Positions 22,623 to 31,460 of a stretch of 64,000 nt of DNA are shown here, in pieces. A model generated the notes under the pieces. It saw only the letters and a program-made list of their open reading frames with translations, ran no database searches and was not told the origin of the DNA. How positions within the stretch are numbered: position 1 is the stretch's first letter; each line of letters opens with the position of its first letter. The stretch comes from Dactylis glomerata (taxonomy: Eukaryota; Streptophyta; Magnoliopsida; Poales; Poaceae): NCBI GenBank assembly GCA_007115705.1, contig QXEO01000155.1, positions 1,027,903-1,091,902 on the forward strand, written 5' to 3'. The translations under genes and the position numbers were made by a program.

Positions 22623-23657
22623 TTAGTTGACGTCCCCGGTGGGCGACAGCTCGAGGATCCGGCCGGAGAGCGCGGAGACGAGCGCCGCCTTGAAGCTGGG
22701 GTCCCTCGTCAGCGTCATCGCCATCTGCTCCGCTAGGTTCCGCCGCATCAGCTCCGACGCCGCCGCGGCCGTCTCGCCGCTGACGACGGCCACCGCTTCC
22801 TGCTTCGGCTGCTGCTGCTGCGGATGGTGAGACACCGGCGCCGGCGCGTGGGGCGGCTTGGCGGCGTTCTTGGCGCCGTCGTGCTGCTGCTGCGGCTGCG
22901 CCGGGGGCGGCTGGCTGTGGTTGTGCTCGCCCTCGTAGGTGGCCACGAGCAGCGTCTTGTCCTCCGCGCTCCGCTGCACCTTCTTCTTGACGGGGCAGCC
23001 CGGCGCGAAGGAGCACCGGAAGTATGCCCTGGGGCAGGGGTTGTCCTTGGTGACCTTCTGGCCGTACTTGCGCCACTGGTAGCCGTCCTTCACCACCAGG
23101 CTGAGGTCGGCGGGGTCGGCGTGCACGTACCGCTTGGAGACCACCGGCTTGCACTCCTCCCGGATGCGCTTGCACGGCTCGCCGGAGGTGCACTCCGCCT
23201 GGTCCGCCGCTGCCCCTGCCGCCGAGAAAGCGTGGTGGTGCTGGTGCTCTTGCGGCGCGAGGCTCTCCTCGCTCTTGCGCTTCCTCGACGGGGACACGGA
23301 CCCGCCCTCGGACGCGGAGGACGGGTGGCTGTGGTTGTTGCTGTTGCCGGCGGCGTTGGCCTGGGAGGCGACCAGTTCGGCGAACTGGCCGTGCAGGGCG
23401 TCATACTTGGCGGCCACCTCCCTGAGCATCTCGCCCAGGCGCCGGTTCTCCTCGCTCACCCGCTGCAGCTCGGACTCGAGGACCGCGACCTCGGGGTCCT
23501 TCTTGGGTGGGAGAAAGGTCTCCTCGACGAGGAGCTTGGGCTTGGCTAGCGCGACCATGGGCGCCGCCGCCTGGTAGCGGTGGTGGTGGCCCATCGGCGG
23601 CAGGCCGACGTGCAGGTCAAGGCTGAGGGAAGGCTGGCTTCCGATCCATGGATCCAT
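22623..23657 (-). CDS. Group IIa WRKY transcription factor
   Basis: A nuclear transcription factor that binds W-box DNA (TTGAC C/T). The 344-residue frame has one WRKY domain: WRKYGQK at residues 195-201 and a zinc site Cys215-X5-Cys221-X23-His245-X-His247. The N-terminus has LSLDL (11-15), an EAR-like repression motif. Residues about 55-95 form a leucine-rich coiled coil as in group IIa, which dimerises. A basic SRKRK (123-127) could be the nuclear signal. The C-terminus is rich in Gln and His and then helical. Group IIa proteins such as barley HvWRKY1/2 and rice WRKY71/28/62/76 regulate basal defence, often as repressors; assigning that role here is by family. The start is the ATG 92 bases below a TATA-based start site. 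The Val-Gln-Arg codons, where groups IIa/IIb normally have an intron, are contiguous. High GC causes long antisense frames that I disregard. Confidence 0.93.
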   Translation of the reverse strand: MDPWIGSQPSLSLDLHVGLPPMGHHHRYQAAAPMVALAKPKLLVEETFLPPKKDPEVAVLESELQRVSEENRRLGEMLREVAAKYDALHGQFAELVASQANAAGNSNNHSHPSSASEGGSVSPSRKRKSEESLAPQEHQHHHAFSAAGAAADQAECTSGEPCKRIREECKPVVSKRYVHADPADLSLVVKDGYQWRKYGQKVTKDNPCPRAYFRCSFAPGCPVKKKVQRSAEDKTLLVATYEGEHNHSQPPPAQPQQQHDGAKNAAKPPHAPAPVSHHPQQQQPKQEAVAVVSGETAAAASELMRRNLAEQMAMTLTRDPSFKAALVSALSGRILELSPTGDVN

Positions 23658-23700
23658 TGTTTTCGACGCTTTGGCTAATGATTTGGTAGGCTGTTCTTGG

Positions 23701-23706
23701 AGTCAA
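23701..23706 (-). promoter_or_regulatory. W-box in the WRKY leader
   Basis: TTGACT on the minus strand, inside the predicted leader, is a W-box core. WRKY genes are often auto- or cross-regulated through such sites. A six-base match alone is weak evidence. Confidence 0.35.
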
Positions 23707-23778
23707 TCGGAAGAGTGGAGGAGGGAGGAGGAGGAGCACTATTTTCAAGTGAGAGGAGAATGGCACGGGAGGAGTTCG

Positions 23779-23785
23779 TTATATA
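23779..23785 (-). promoter_or_regulatory. TATA box of the WRKY gene
   Basis: TATATAA on the minus strand lies 122 bases upstream of the ATG. It predicts a start near 23750 and a leader of about 90 bases containing a CT-rich tract (23710-23736). Confidence 0.75.
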
Positions 23786-23791
23786 GAGTGG

Positions 23792-23797
23792 CACGTG
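23792..23797 (-). promoter_or_regulatory. G-box in the WRKY promoter
   Basis: CACGTG lies seven bases upstream of the TATA box. G-boxes of this type are bound by bZIP and bHLH factors and are common in stress or ABA-responsive promoters. The role here is inferred. Confidence 0.5.
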
Positions 23798-24162
23798 AAC
23801 TAGTGGTCTAATAATGGAGTCGCTAGCTAGGAAGGAAGGTCTCGGGGTCGTAGGGAGAAAGAAGAAGAGGGCGGCGAGGCCCGCATCAGATCGCAACTCA
23901 CACGCTTGTCCTCTTCTTGGTCATGGAGGAATAAAGAAAGCTTGTGGAATTCGAGCATGCGGACGGGGCGAGAAGGAGGAAGGAGACCGGAGTGTTCGTG
24001 CACGCGCGCCAGATAGAGCCGGAGAAAGATTGGGGATCGCTGACGACTTCACGGCGACGTTTCCTTTTGATTTTTTGCCAGATCCTTTCAACGGGTGGGT
24101 GGGAGACGGGGCGCGGTGGATGTCGGCTGTGTCTTTGCTGGGTCGGAGAGTGTGGCGATTAA

Positions 24163-24468
24163 GGCTGGTCACAGCCTAGAGTATTTATTATCATGTATAT
24201 GATGCTAGTGTATGATACTGTCTTTATAGTGAGTGGTATTATAAAGTAGTATTATATTTTTATTATATTTATTGTTTTTTAGAATCTCAATGTAAACTTG
24301 TATACAAGATGTATTTAACATTGATTTTTCTTGTAATAGGCGCTATGATATAGTATTTACCTATGATACTCTAATCATCTCTCCTCCTTAATTACCTGTT
24401 ACATTATTATTTTTGTGGTCCTAGATTGCATAATACTACTATCTAAGATACTACCACTATGGCTAGCC
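24163..24468. mobile_element. Tourist/Harbinger MITE
   Basis: The 306 bp element has imperfect terminal inverted repeats (GGCTGGTCACAG and, on the other strand, GGCTAGCCATAG) and is flanked by the target duplication TAA (24160-24162, 24469-24471). The interior is AT-rich and non-coding. TAA with GG-starting repeats is the mark of Harbinger-derived MITEs. It lies about 400 bases upstream of the WRKY TATA box. Confidence 0.85.
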
Positions 24469-24680
24469 TAAGAATATCTCCATCGGGTCCGGAGCGATTT
24501 GATGGGCCGACGCATTTATTGTTCATCTTGCTTGTATATGTATGTTCGGACAATGAGCTTGGCGTAAAATTTCGACGCGCGTTACAGTTTGTCGATAGAT
24601 TTTGGCCGCATATGTGGGCCAATATTTTCTGCCGATGACTCCCGTGCGACCAAACATTTTGGCGCTAGTGTGACGGGGGC

Positions 24681-24687
24681 TATAAAT
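24681..24687 (+). promoter_or_regulatory. TATA box before the coding relic
   Basis: TATAAAT lies 90 bases before the ATG at 24771, which is good promoter spacing. Confidence 0.45.
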
Positions 24688-24770
24688 CGAGACGGCGTGC
24701 ACCCGCCATTGGCACAAAAAAACCCTCTTTTCCGCCGGTCATAAGCAAACTCCTCCCACTGCAGGCAAGC

Positions 24771-25574
24771 ATGGATCCCACCTACAACAACAAGTGGGCT
24801 ATGCGGTGGAGGATATCGTGGTCAGGTCATCAACTCCCTCCCGCGCACCATGGTTGGGTCGAGGCAGGCGGAGGAGAAAGCGTGGGTGTTCATGGCGGCG
24901 GTCGCGTCGTAGCAAGAGAATGAGGTGCTGGAGGTGGCGGAGGATGCGGTGCACCAGGCGGTGGCCTTGTTGCAGGCGTAGTTTGTCGATGTCACCATGG
25001 TCGAATCAACGGCCGGCCCCTTCAGGAGGTCGTACCGCGCCGCCGTCGACCTCATGGCCCGGCTGACGAGGCGGCCATGGCTGAGCCCTACGTGGTGGGC
25101 ATGGTCATGCCCCAGGAGCATCCCAAGGAGGTGGAGGACGGCGCGAGCGATGACATCAAGGCCCTCTGCGGTGACTCCTCCGACGGTGACGCGGCCGTGC
25201 CGACGACGGTGGTGTTGCTCGCCTCGTTCAAGACCGTGCACTGCGATCACGTCACGCACCAGTTCATGGCGACAGAGCGGGAGGCTCTTCCGACCATGCT
25301 CGTGGTGCTCGCCAATGTGGCGAGGGAGGTGACGCGCGTGGCTACTGAGGAGGAGGAGGAGGAGAAGGCGGCGCGCATGGCGGAGGAGGCTGCGGTTGCG
25401 GCGGAGGCTCAGGAGACGGCGCCGGTGGAGAAGATAGCAGAGGCAGTGGCGAGGGAGGAGATGGCCAGGGATCGGGCTCGCTGGGAGAAGGACATGGCTG
25501 CAGCGAGGCACGCCCGCAAGATCCACGAGCTCGCGAGCGAGCGCCGCCATCGCCCGTGTCTGGCTCGCCGCTAG
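24771..25574 (+). pseudogene. Broken coding region, Ala/Glu-rich, function unknown
   Basis: From ATG 24771 (MDPTYNNKW) the reading must change frame at least twice to follow the coding signal. The middle frame has EEKAWVFMAAVAS, then a TAG, then ENEVLEVAEDAVHQAVALLQA and another TAG. From 25077 a 165-codon open frame continues to TAG 25572-25574. That last part is Ala/Glu/Arg-rich with a likely long helix or coiled coil (EEEEEEKAARMAEEAA, AVAREEMARDRARWEKDM). I do not recognise the family. The long antisense frame 25802-24822 is a GC shadow. Confidence 0.55.
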
Positions 25575-25875
25575 GCCCACCGCGCCCGCCAGACTGACTG
25601 CGAGAGCGCGAACGCCATCGACGCCGGCTGAGGCGACGCCCTCATGTAGGCGACTGTAGGCCAAGGACAGCTGTGCAGCGACAACGAGTAGAGGTAGCAT
25701 AGTGTAGAAGATGGTCACCGGTAACTTTTTATGTAACACCGCAGTGGCTTTTTTGTGGTTCACTGACATGCGGATAAGGCGCGGATAAGCGCGGACAACC
25801 AACCATCATGATTGTCCGCCTGACTGCATTTTACGCCCACATATGGGACAGGAATTCGTCGGTCCGTTATTGCTC

Positions 25876-28178
25876 TCATGCCATTTGATAACCTTTTTAC
25901 AAATTCGTATTCGTGTGGATGTATTCAAATAAAACCTATCTGTTTAGATCGGCCCGCTGAAGATGCATGATGTGATCAAGGAAATGCGCCACAAGATACA
26001 CGGGAGAAGAATGATTAAATTAGGGGAAGGTAGTAGAAAGAGGGGGACACCAAAGATTGCTTGACTCTACTCTGTTGGAGCCTTGTTAGTAGGAAAAACT
26101 TTAGCAGCTCGATTAGGTTAACCATTTATTTATCACTCTTGTTCTACGAAGTAGACTACTAGAATGATTCCTTGGCCGTCCTGTTCATAAGAAATATTTC
26201 CCCTATTCTTCCTCGCAAACCTTGGATATACAGCTGGTCTTTTTTCTGATTCTGCTAGCTGCATTTTCTTTTCTGGCGAGCTATTTTTCTTGTATTCGTT
26301 CGCTGTCGTCCTGCCAAAAATCTGACCAAACGTGCCTGCCTTTCGGGAAGAAGACCGGCCTCGCCACACGAGTCAATGTCATGTCTAGATGAAACGACGT
26401 TGTTTACGACGGATGATGCCGGATTAATTTATGATCGGTGCCCCTTTTCTTGACCGGCGGCGTCGGCGCTTGCTTCGCTTCCAGTACATCTGTTCAGGAA
26501 TTTCCTTAAGTACAGTTGATCTGGTGATGAAGAGGACGTGTTTACTGATGGAGGCAGCCTGGGTCTTGGGTTAGTCGTAGATAGACTCGGTATATTTTTG
26601 TTCTTGAGACGACCGACTCGGTATATATATTGACAAGAAACGAGGAAATCAGGAGAGAACGGGGAGACTGAGCTGCTGAAATGAACAGAGGAGGAAGAAC
26701 ACTCGGACCTACTACGTGGCTAAGTCATGCCAGTGTAGGAACCTGTAATGGCGCACGAATGATTAAGCAGGATTAACACGAAGGTCCAGCTTAGTCAGAA
26801 ACATCCAACATACACTAACTTTATTCGGAGCAATAAGATAATCGTAGCCCTGTCGGGCGGGGCACAGTTTCGCGCACATGTGAACCCGTGTGGCGCCGCA
26901 ATCCATTTCGGCTCGTGCATGCGGCTTGAACCCACCGTTTCGCGCACAAAGTTTGCCCATGACATCTTCGGACCCACCGTGGAACACTTTGCTAGTACTA
27001 GTACACTACACTCATGAAGTTAGTTAATGCGAGGAAGAAAACTTTGGCTTGGACGCGAAGCTCCGACACTTCGCGATGCGGCGCCGCTCCATGTTGGTTG
27101 ATTCAATCTTGCGAGGAGAGGTTGTACCGCACCTGCATGCGGTCGAGTCGTTTACTTGGATTCTCTTTTAATCTCGTTGGCTTGCCTTCGACGCCGAGTC
27201 TGTCGGTCGGTCGACGGATAGTCGTGCGCGACACTGTCAACTGGTTGCTGTTTGGGCAGTGCGGTCAAGGGACGGCTGGAAAATGGAGGCAGCATCCGGA
27301 CTTTTATTGCCAGGGATCTACTCATCTACTTGCAAGTTGAAGGGATCTTGAAAATGACGGAGAAAGAATAATGGAAATAGGAACAAGAATTAAGTGCCCG
27401 AAGACTTTTACGTCTGGTTTTCAATCTTTTTTCTCGTGAAAGACCTGGATTTACGGGCCAGTTTCGCCCAGTTAACTCGAAGAATAATGGAAAATGCATG
27501 AGAAACAGCGTAAGTACCCGTAGACCTACTACTACTGCAAGTCATTTGTCTTGCCAGAGAGTGCTAGATGGTCAGTTCACCCAGTTTCATTCATATGGTA
27601 AATAGTAGTAGTACTAAATTATGCCGGTAACTAGCCAGCTAGTAAATTTCGAGACATCGCTCGTCCTCGCCTAGTCGCGTGACCATACAGTAAAACCCGG
27701 TGCATGCATGCACAGACCCAGATGCACTGGCCCGCGCGCCGGATGGCGGAAGCACTGCACCGGGCGTCTGAACGCCTAGCTGCGGCTACCACGTGACACC
27801 CGTGGCCGCTTCGCCCGTTCGCGGCGCCCGAGACGCGCCGACAGACTGGCCAACGGGCCCCACATGCTGGTAAAAGAAGGCGGGAAGCGAGCACGAGGCC
27901 CGATAAAAGGCTGGCAGGAAGGCAAAGTCACGTCGCGGCGGGCCCGGGACTTGACGCTGGCGTCGTCGCGGAACGAAAAAGTCTGGGCGCAAGTGGCGCG
28001 GTCGGCGATGGACCTTGACCCGCGCAGGCGTGGGGTCCCCGTCAGTCAAAACCCACGTGCGAGCGCGACGTGGCAGTCGGGCTTATCTAAACCAGCTGGT
28101 GCACGGGTGGACGTGCGCATGCGCAACAGCGGCTCGCACGATTTTTCTCCAAGAGAATACTCCAGATCACTGTACTAC
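25876..28178. other. Intergenic DNA, nothing recognised
   Basis: About 2.3 kb with only short open frames and no terminal repeats I can pair. Bases 27640-28140 are GC-rich and could be old promoter or transposon sequence. Confidence 0.4.
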
Positions 28179-28180
28179 TA

Positions 28181-28364
28181 CTCCCTCCCAGTTCCTATTT
28201 TGACCAACCTAATACAACTTATATACTATAAAATACATATCATTGAAAAGTTCAAACATTGTACTTTTTAATGGTATAATTTTTATGTTGTAAAATTTAA
28301 ATTATATTTGTCAAAATAACGACCTAGGTATACATGCAAGACTTAGAAACTGAGACAGAGGAAG
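28181..28364. mobile_element. Mariner/Stowaway-type MITE
   Basis: The 184 bp element starts CTCCCTCC and ends in the diverged reverse complement (CAGAGGAAG). It is flanked by TA on both sides (28179-28180, 28365-28366). The CTCCCTCC end and TA duplication are typical of Triticeae Stowaway families. The interior is AT-rich. Confidence 0.78.
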
Positions 28365-28927
28365 TATATGTGACCTCTAAAAAAATGAAGAATGTAAATG
28401 AATAATACAGTGCCATGTTCTATTTACACATCATTTGTCTTTTTTTCTACAGGTTAGAAGCTGTCATATTTTCGAATGAAAAATTACACATGCACGAGAA
28501 ACACTACAATCTATGTCCATGATTTATCTTATTTTTGTTGAAAATTTAAAATTTTAACATACAATATAAGATGCGAATGCAACTGATTGTAAATTTTAGT
28601 TTCCCTCGAAAAAAGAGACTACTACTACTATGTCTAAGAGCATCACTAACGGAGACAATATTTCAGCGTTGCATAAGGTGATAGCCGCGCGCTGCAAACG
28701 GTTAATACGCGCTAGCTACGCCGAAATCTCTTCCGCCAGAGGCTCTATTTCGCAGCGGGTGCGACCCACTTGAAAAATGCCCACAGCGGAAGCGTTGTTT
28801 TACAGCGCCAGAAACACATTTTGTACTAGATAGATTAATTTAGAAGATCTAACAAATATACGGAAAATATATAACTGCTAGTTCTACTCGTCGTCCGAGG
28901 TGGTCGCAGTTCAGACATCGTCCCACC

Positions 28928-29453
28928 TCAGATCATCTTCGCCCACATCGTGTTGGGGTTGTCGATCTCCCGACGGCGGCGTCGGTCCCTCCTCCGGCGT
29001 GACCTCTGCTCGTTGAAGAACACCTCCTTGTCGATGTCATGGCTCGGGTACTGAGCCCTCCACTGGCGCATCAGCTCCTCGTCGCGCTCGGCAATGGCAA
29101 GCCAGCGTTGTGCCTGGCGGTGGCGGTGACGATCCTCATCGTCGAGGAGGCATGAAGGTGGCGCGAGGAACTCTGCCTCCTCAACAGACTCCACATCCTG
29201 GAAGTTGAGGTTGCGCCGCGGGCGCCGGAAACGCCACGCGGCCGTGTCGTACGCATGCGCCGCCAGCTCTGGCACGTCGTACGTGCCGAGAGTGAGGCAG
29301 AAGCCGTCGGGGCGGAGCTCGACGTAGTAGGTGCCATTGGGACGCCCAAACGCCGTGGAAGCCGGATGACCCGCGGCGGCACGACAGCATCTCGGCGACA
29401 AGGAGAAGCGCTGGCGCGCGGAGAAGGAGAGCAGAGGCGTTGGCGTGTGGCAA
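28928..29453 (-). pseudogene. Captured AP2/ERF-like domain protein, one frameshift
   Basis: I take the ATG at 29453 as start because it lies about 50 bases downstream of the TATA box (29510-29504), whereas the ATG at 29500 would precede transcription. The first frame reads SCRRGSSGFHGV, the entry of an AP2 domain. A one-base loss near 29345 then moves the frame to RPNGTYYVELRPDGFCLTL, GTYDVPELAAHAYDTAAWRF and RPRRNLNF, the rest of the AP2/ERF-like domain. A charged tail (DEDRHRHRQ, AIAERDEELMRQWR) and an Arg-rich end (RSRRRRDRRRRRE) follow. AP2/ERF domains bind GCC-box or DRE DNA. Whether this transposon-borne form binds DNA is unknown. Confidence 0.7.
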
Positions 29454-29503
29454 AGTGGAAGCGGTGGGAAATTTCTTGACGGTTGGAGAACGCGCTTCAT
29501 CGC

Positions 29504-29510
29504 CTTTATA
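29504..29510 (-). promoter_or_regulatory. TATA box of the AP2-like gene
   Basis: TATAAAG on the minus strand follows a GCGCGCGCG run. It decides the start choice for the gene below it. Confidence 0.5.
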
Positions 29511-29735
29511 GTGCGCGCGCGAGACGGTGCGTCAATATTTGGATGCAGGATAGCGCAATAGCGCGCGGGGGAAAATATTCTTTTCCCGGTTGGCGCCTCC
29601 GTGCGAGAGGATTCGAGCTCACTATTTGGCGGTTAAATTTCGATAGTGTGCCGTTTCACGCGACTGTTTGGAGATGCTCTAAGTACAAGTGAAGAAATCA
29701 TATATTTCTTCGAACTGGAAACTTTTTTTTTAACG

Positions 29736-29754
29736 GGGGCAAAAGCTTTGCCCC
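29736..29754 (-). other. 3' stem-loop of LINE3
   Basis: GGGGCAAA and TTTGCCCC pair across a 3-base loop immediately before the poly(A). Such 3' stem-loops are recognised by the reverse transcriptase in some plant L1 lineages. Confidence 0.6.
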
Positions 29755-29966
29755 TATCAATTTATTAAGGAGAAGAGAATTGCTCAGTTAATTAACGGAA
29801 AACCGAGCGAAAACCGTTACAACACAACCACAAGAAAACAACATGAAAGCATGCAACCTTCGAACCAACAACTACTCACAACCTACAACCGTGTGAACTG
29901 AAGACATCTGGGACACCACGACGCAAAGAATATCCACATAGCGGACGACCATAGAGGGTTCATCAC

Positions 29967-30554
29967 TCAAGAAACTGCCGAAGTTTTCCTTGCTACGCCC
30001 TTCTTCCTTCTTTTGCCCCAGATAGATACCTTTCTCGGAGAGTTCTCCACCTTTTTGATTATCTCCTCTGAAGCCTTTCCGGCCAAGACACATGCAATGT
30101 CCTTGCCATATCCAGGGCTAGCCGCCTCCAAACTGGCAAGCAAGCCGCAAAGCTCTTTAGCAAAAAGTGCCTCAGAGCTATGCGCTAACACTCCTCCACT
30201 AACCATAGAGGCGGGCAAGAGCGGTGGCGAGGGAACCAAGGCCTCAAAAGATACTAGATCCAACGGAAGCACCACAGAAGATTCCCCACACAACTCGTGA
30301 AGCTCTGGTGTGATCTGCAGCACTGGAGCCGAGATTCCATCAATGCCCTCGCTCTCAAAGGTAGGCGACACCTTAGGCTGCGGCGACGGGCAGGGACTGC
30401 CACGAGGAGAGATACAACCGTAGAGATGGTCTTCCTCAACCACAGACGAATTCTGCAAAGTGGATTCAAGCGGAATCGAGGCCCGCTTGGGGGCGACCCC
30501 AAGGCCACCAGAAGTACATTCCTCTGTCGGCTCCACAGAATCGCCAGCGCGCGC
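29967..30554 (-). pseudogene. LINE3 ORF1 C-terminal part
   Basis: Joining 56952-56750 to 30554 without the duplicated bases keeps one continuous frame of about 260 codons with no stop until 29967. It has an amphipathic helical stretch (VALMRMELLQLIDVRVEEA, PLREEVATLKLLLAR) likely to form a coiled coil, then a Pro/Ser-rich region and a basic C-terminus (WGKRRKKGVARK). This resembles the C-terminal part of grass LINE ORF1 proteins. The assignment rests on that resemblance and on the LINE-type 3' end, not on a zinc knuckle, which is not in view. The N-terminus is lost beyond element E. Confidence 0.55.
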
Positions 30555-31460
30555 TGATGGCGCGGTGATGATGGTGTGAAAGCTTCTTCTTTAATACACG
30601 GTAACGGCGACAGAAAACTTCTGGAGCCAAGTTGACGTGGGAATATGTAGTAGATGACCGGCCAGTTGGAAAACCCCAAGAGAAGGTTTTGATAAATATA
30701 GCAGCAAGTTTTCCCTCAGTTATGAAACCAAGGTTATCAATCCAGTAGTAGGATGAATTACGACTGAAGGTGATGCCCGCTAGTTGCGTGATGCTCTAAC
30801 AAGGGCGCCGTTAACGAGAACTTGTTAGAGCATCTTCAACCAGTAGCAACGTGAAACCTGCACACAACACAACCAAATATTTTGTTTCCAACTTACGATG
30901 AGGTTGTCAATCTCACCGGTTTGCTTCAAACAAAGGGTATGAGCGTATCGAGTGGAAAGTGATGATAATATGCGAGTAAAGTAAACATGTGATAGCAATA
31001 TAAAGGAAATAGGACCGGGGTTCACAGTTCACTAGCGGTGTCTCTCCATAAGATAAAATAACACATGCTGGGTAAACAAATTACAGTTGGGCAATTGATA
31101 GAATAAAGACAACGTGCATGTCGAGAGGATCACTATGAGATTTACTCTGGGCATTACAACAAGATACATAGACCGCCATCCAACTGCATCTATGACTAAT
31201 AATCCACCTGTGGCGAATCAATCCGAGAACTCCACAAATATTAAGTTGCGAACAACAGATAATTGCATTAAGCAAAGTGTGTAATGTAAACAAAGCATAT
31301 GCCCTCGAGCATATGAATGTTGTTTTCCCCCTAGTAGCAATAGCACATCTACAACCTTAGAGGTTTCTGTCACTCCCCCAGATTAAATAGAGGCATGAAC
31401 CCACTATCGAGCATAAATACCCCCTCTTGGAGTCACTAGCAACTACTCGGCCAAGATAGC
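30555..31460 (-). repeat. Element D 3' LTR, first piece
   Basis: It matches 55041-55947 of the 5' LTR and is cut at ATAGC (31456-31460) by element C. The second piece is 48890-49861. Confidence 0.9.

Larger units (their letters stand above)
24472..25875 (+). mobile_element. Probable degenerate Harbinger-like element carrying a coding relic
   Basis: It starts directly after the TAA shared with the MITE, with GAATATCTCC, which resembles the GAGCATCTCC end of the element at 28638. The suggested other end (TTGCTC at 25870-25875, followed by TCA) is a poor match. Inside are a TATA box and a broken coding region. The boundaries are tentative, and it could instead be a decayed single-copy gene. Confidence 0.4.
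28638..29679 (-). mobile_element. Non-autonomous Harbinger-like element carrying an AP2/ERF-like gene
   Basis: The 1042 bp element has matching ends GAGCATCACTAACGG and, on the other strand, GAGCATCTCCAAACAG, and is flanked by TAA (28635-28637, 29680-29682). It contains no transposase, only a minus-strand AP2-like coding region with its own TATA box. Related AP2-carrying repeats are, to my knowledge, abundant in Triticeae genomes. Confidence 0.78.
29723..30554 (-). mobile_element. LINE3, 3' portion (continues at 56750-56952 beyond element D)
   Basis: A T-run (29723-29731) marks the poly(A) of a minus-strand LINE. Directly upstream in element sense is an 8 bp stem-loop (29736-29754), then a short 3' untranslated region and an ORF1 end. 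No reverse transcriptase is present between ORF1 and poly(A). Element D is inserted at 30554 with duplication CGCGC. Element E is inserted further upstream at 56952. Confidence 0.75.

Noticed and set aside
22824..23549. Long open frame antisense to the WRKY gene
   Set aside because: A shadow of the GC-rich third codon positions of the WRKY gene; low-complexity Val/Leu/Arg composition.
24822..25802. 326-codon minus-strand open frame
   Set aside because: Antisense to the Ala/Glu-rich coding relic, with Leu/His/Arg low-complexity composition typical of a shadow. The plus strand has the TATA box and better coding signal.
27640..28140. Possible gene in the GC-rich stretch
   Set aside because: Only short frames of similar length on both strands, with no recognisable domain or splice-supported structure.
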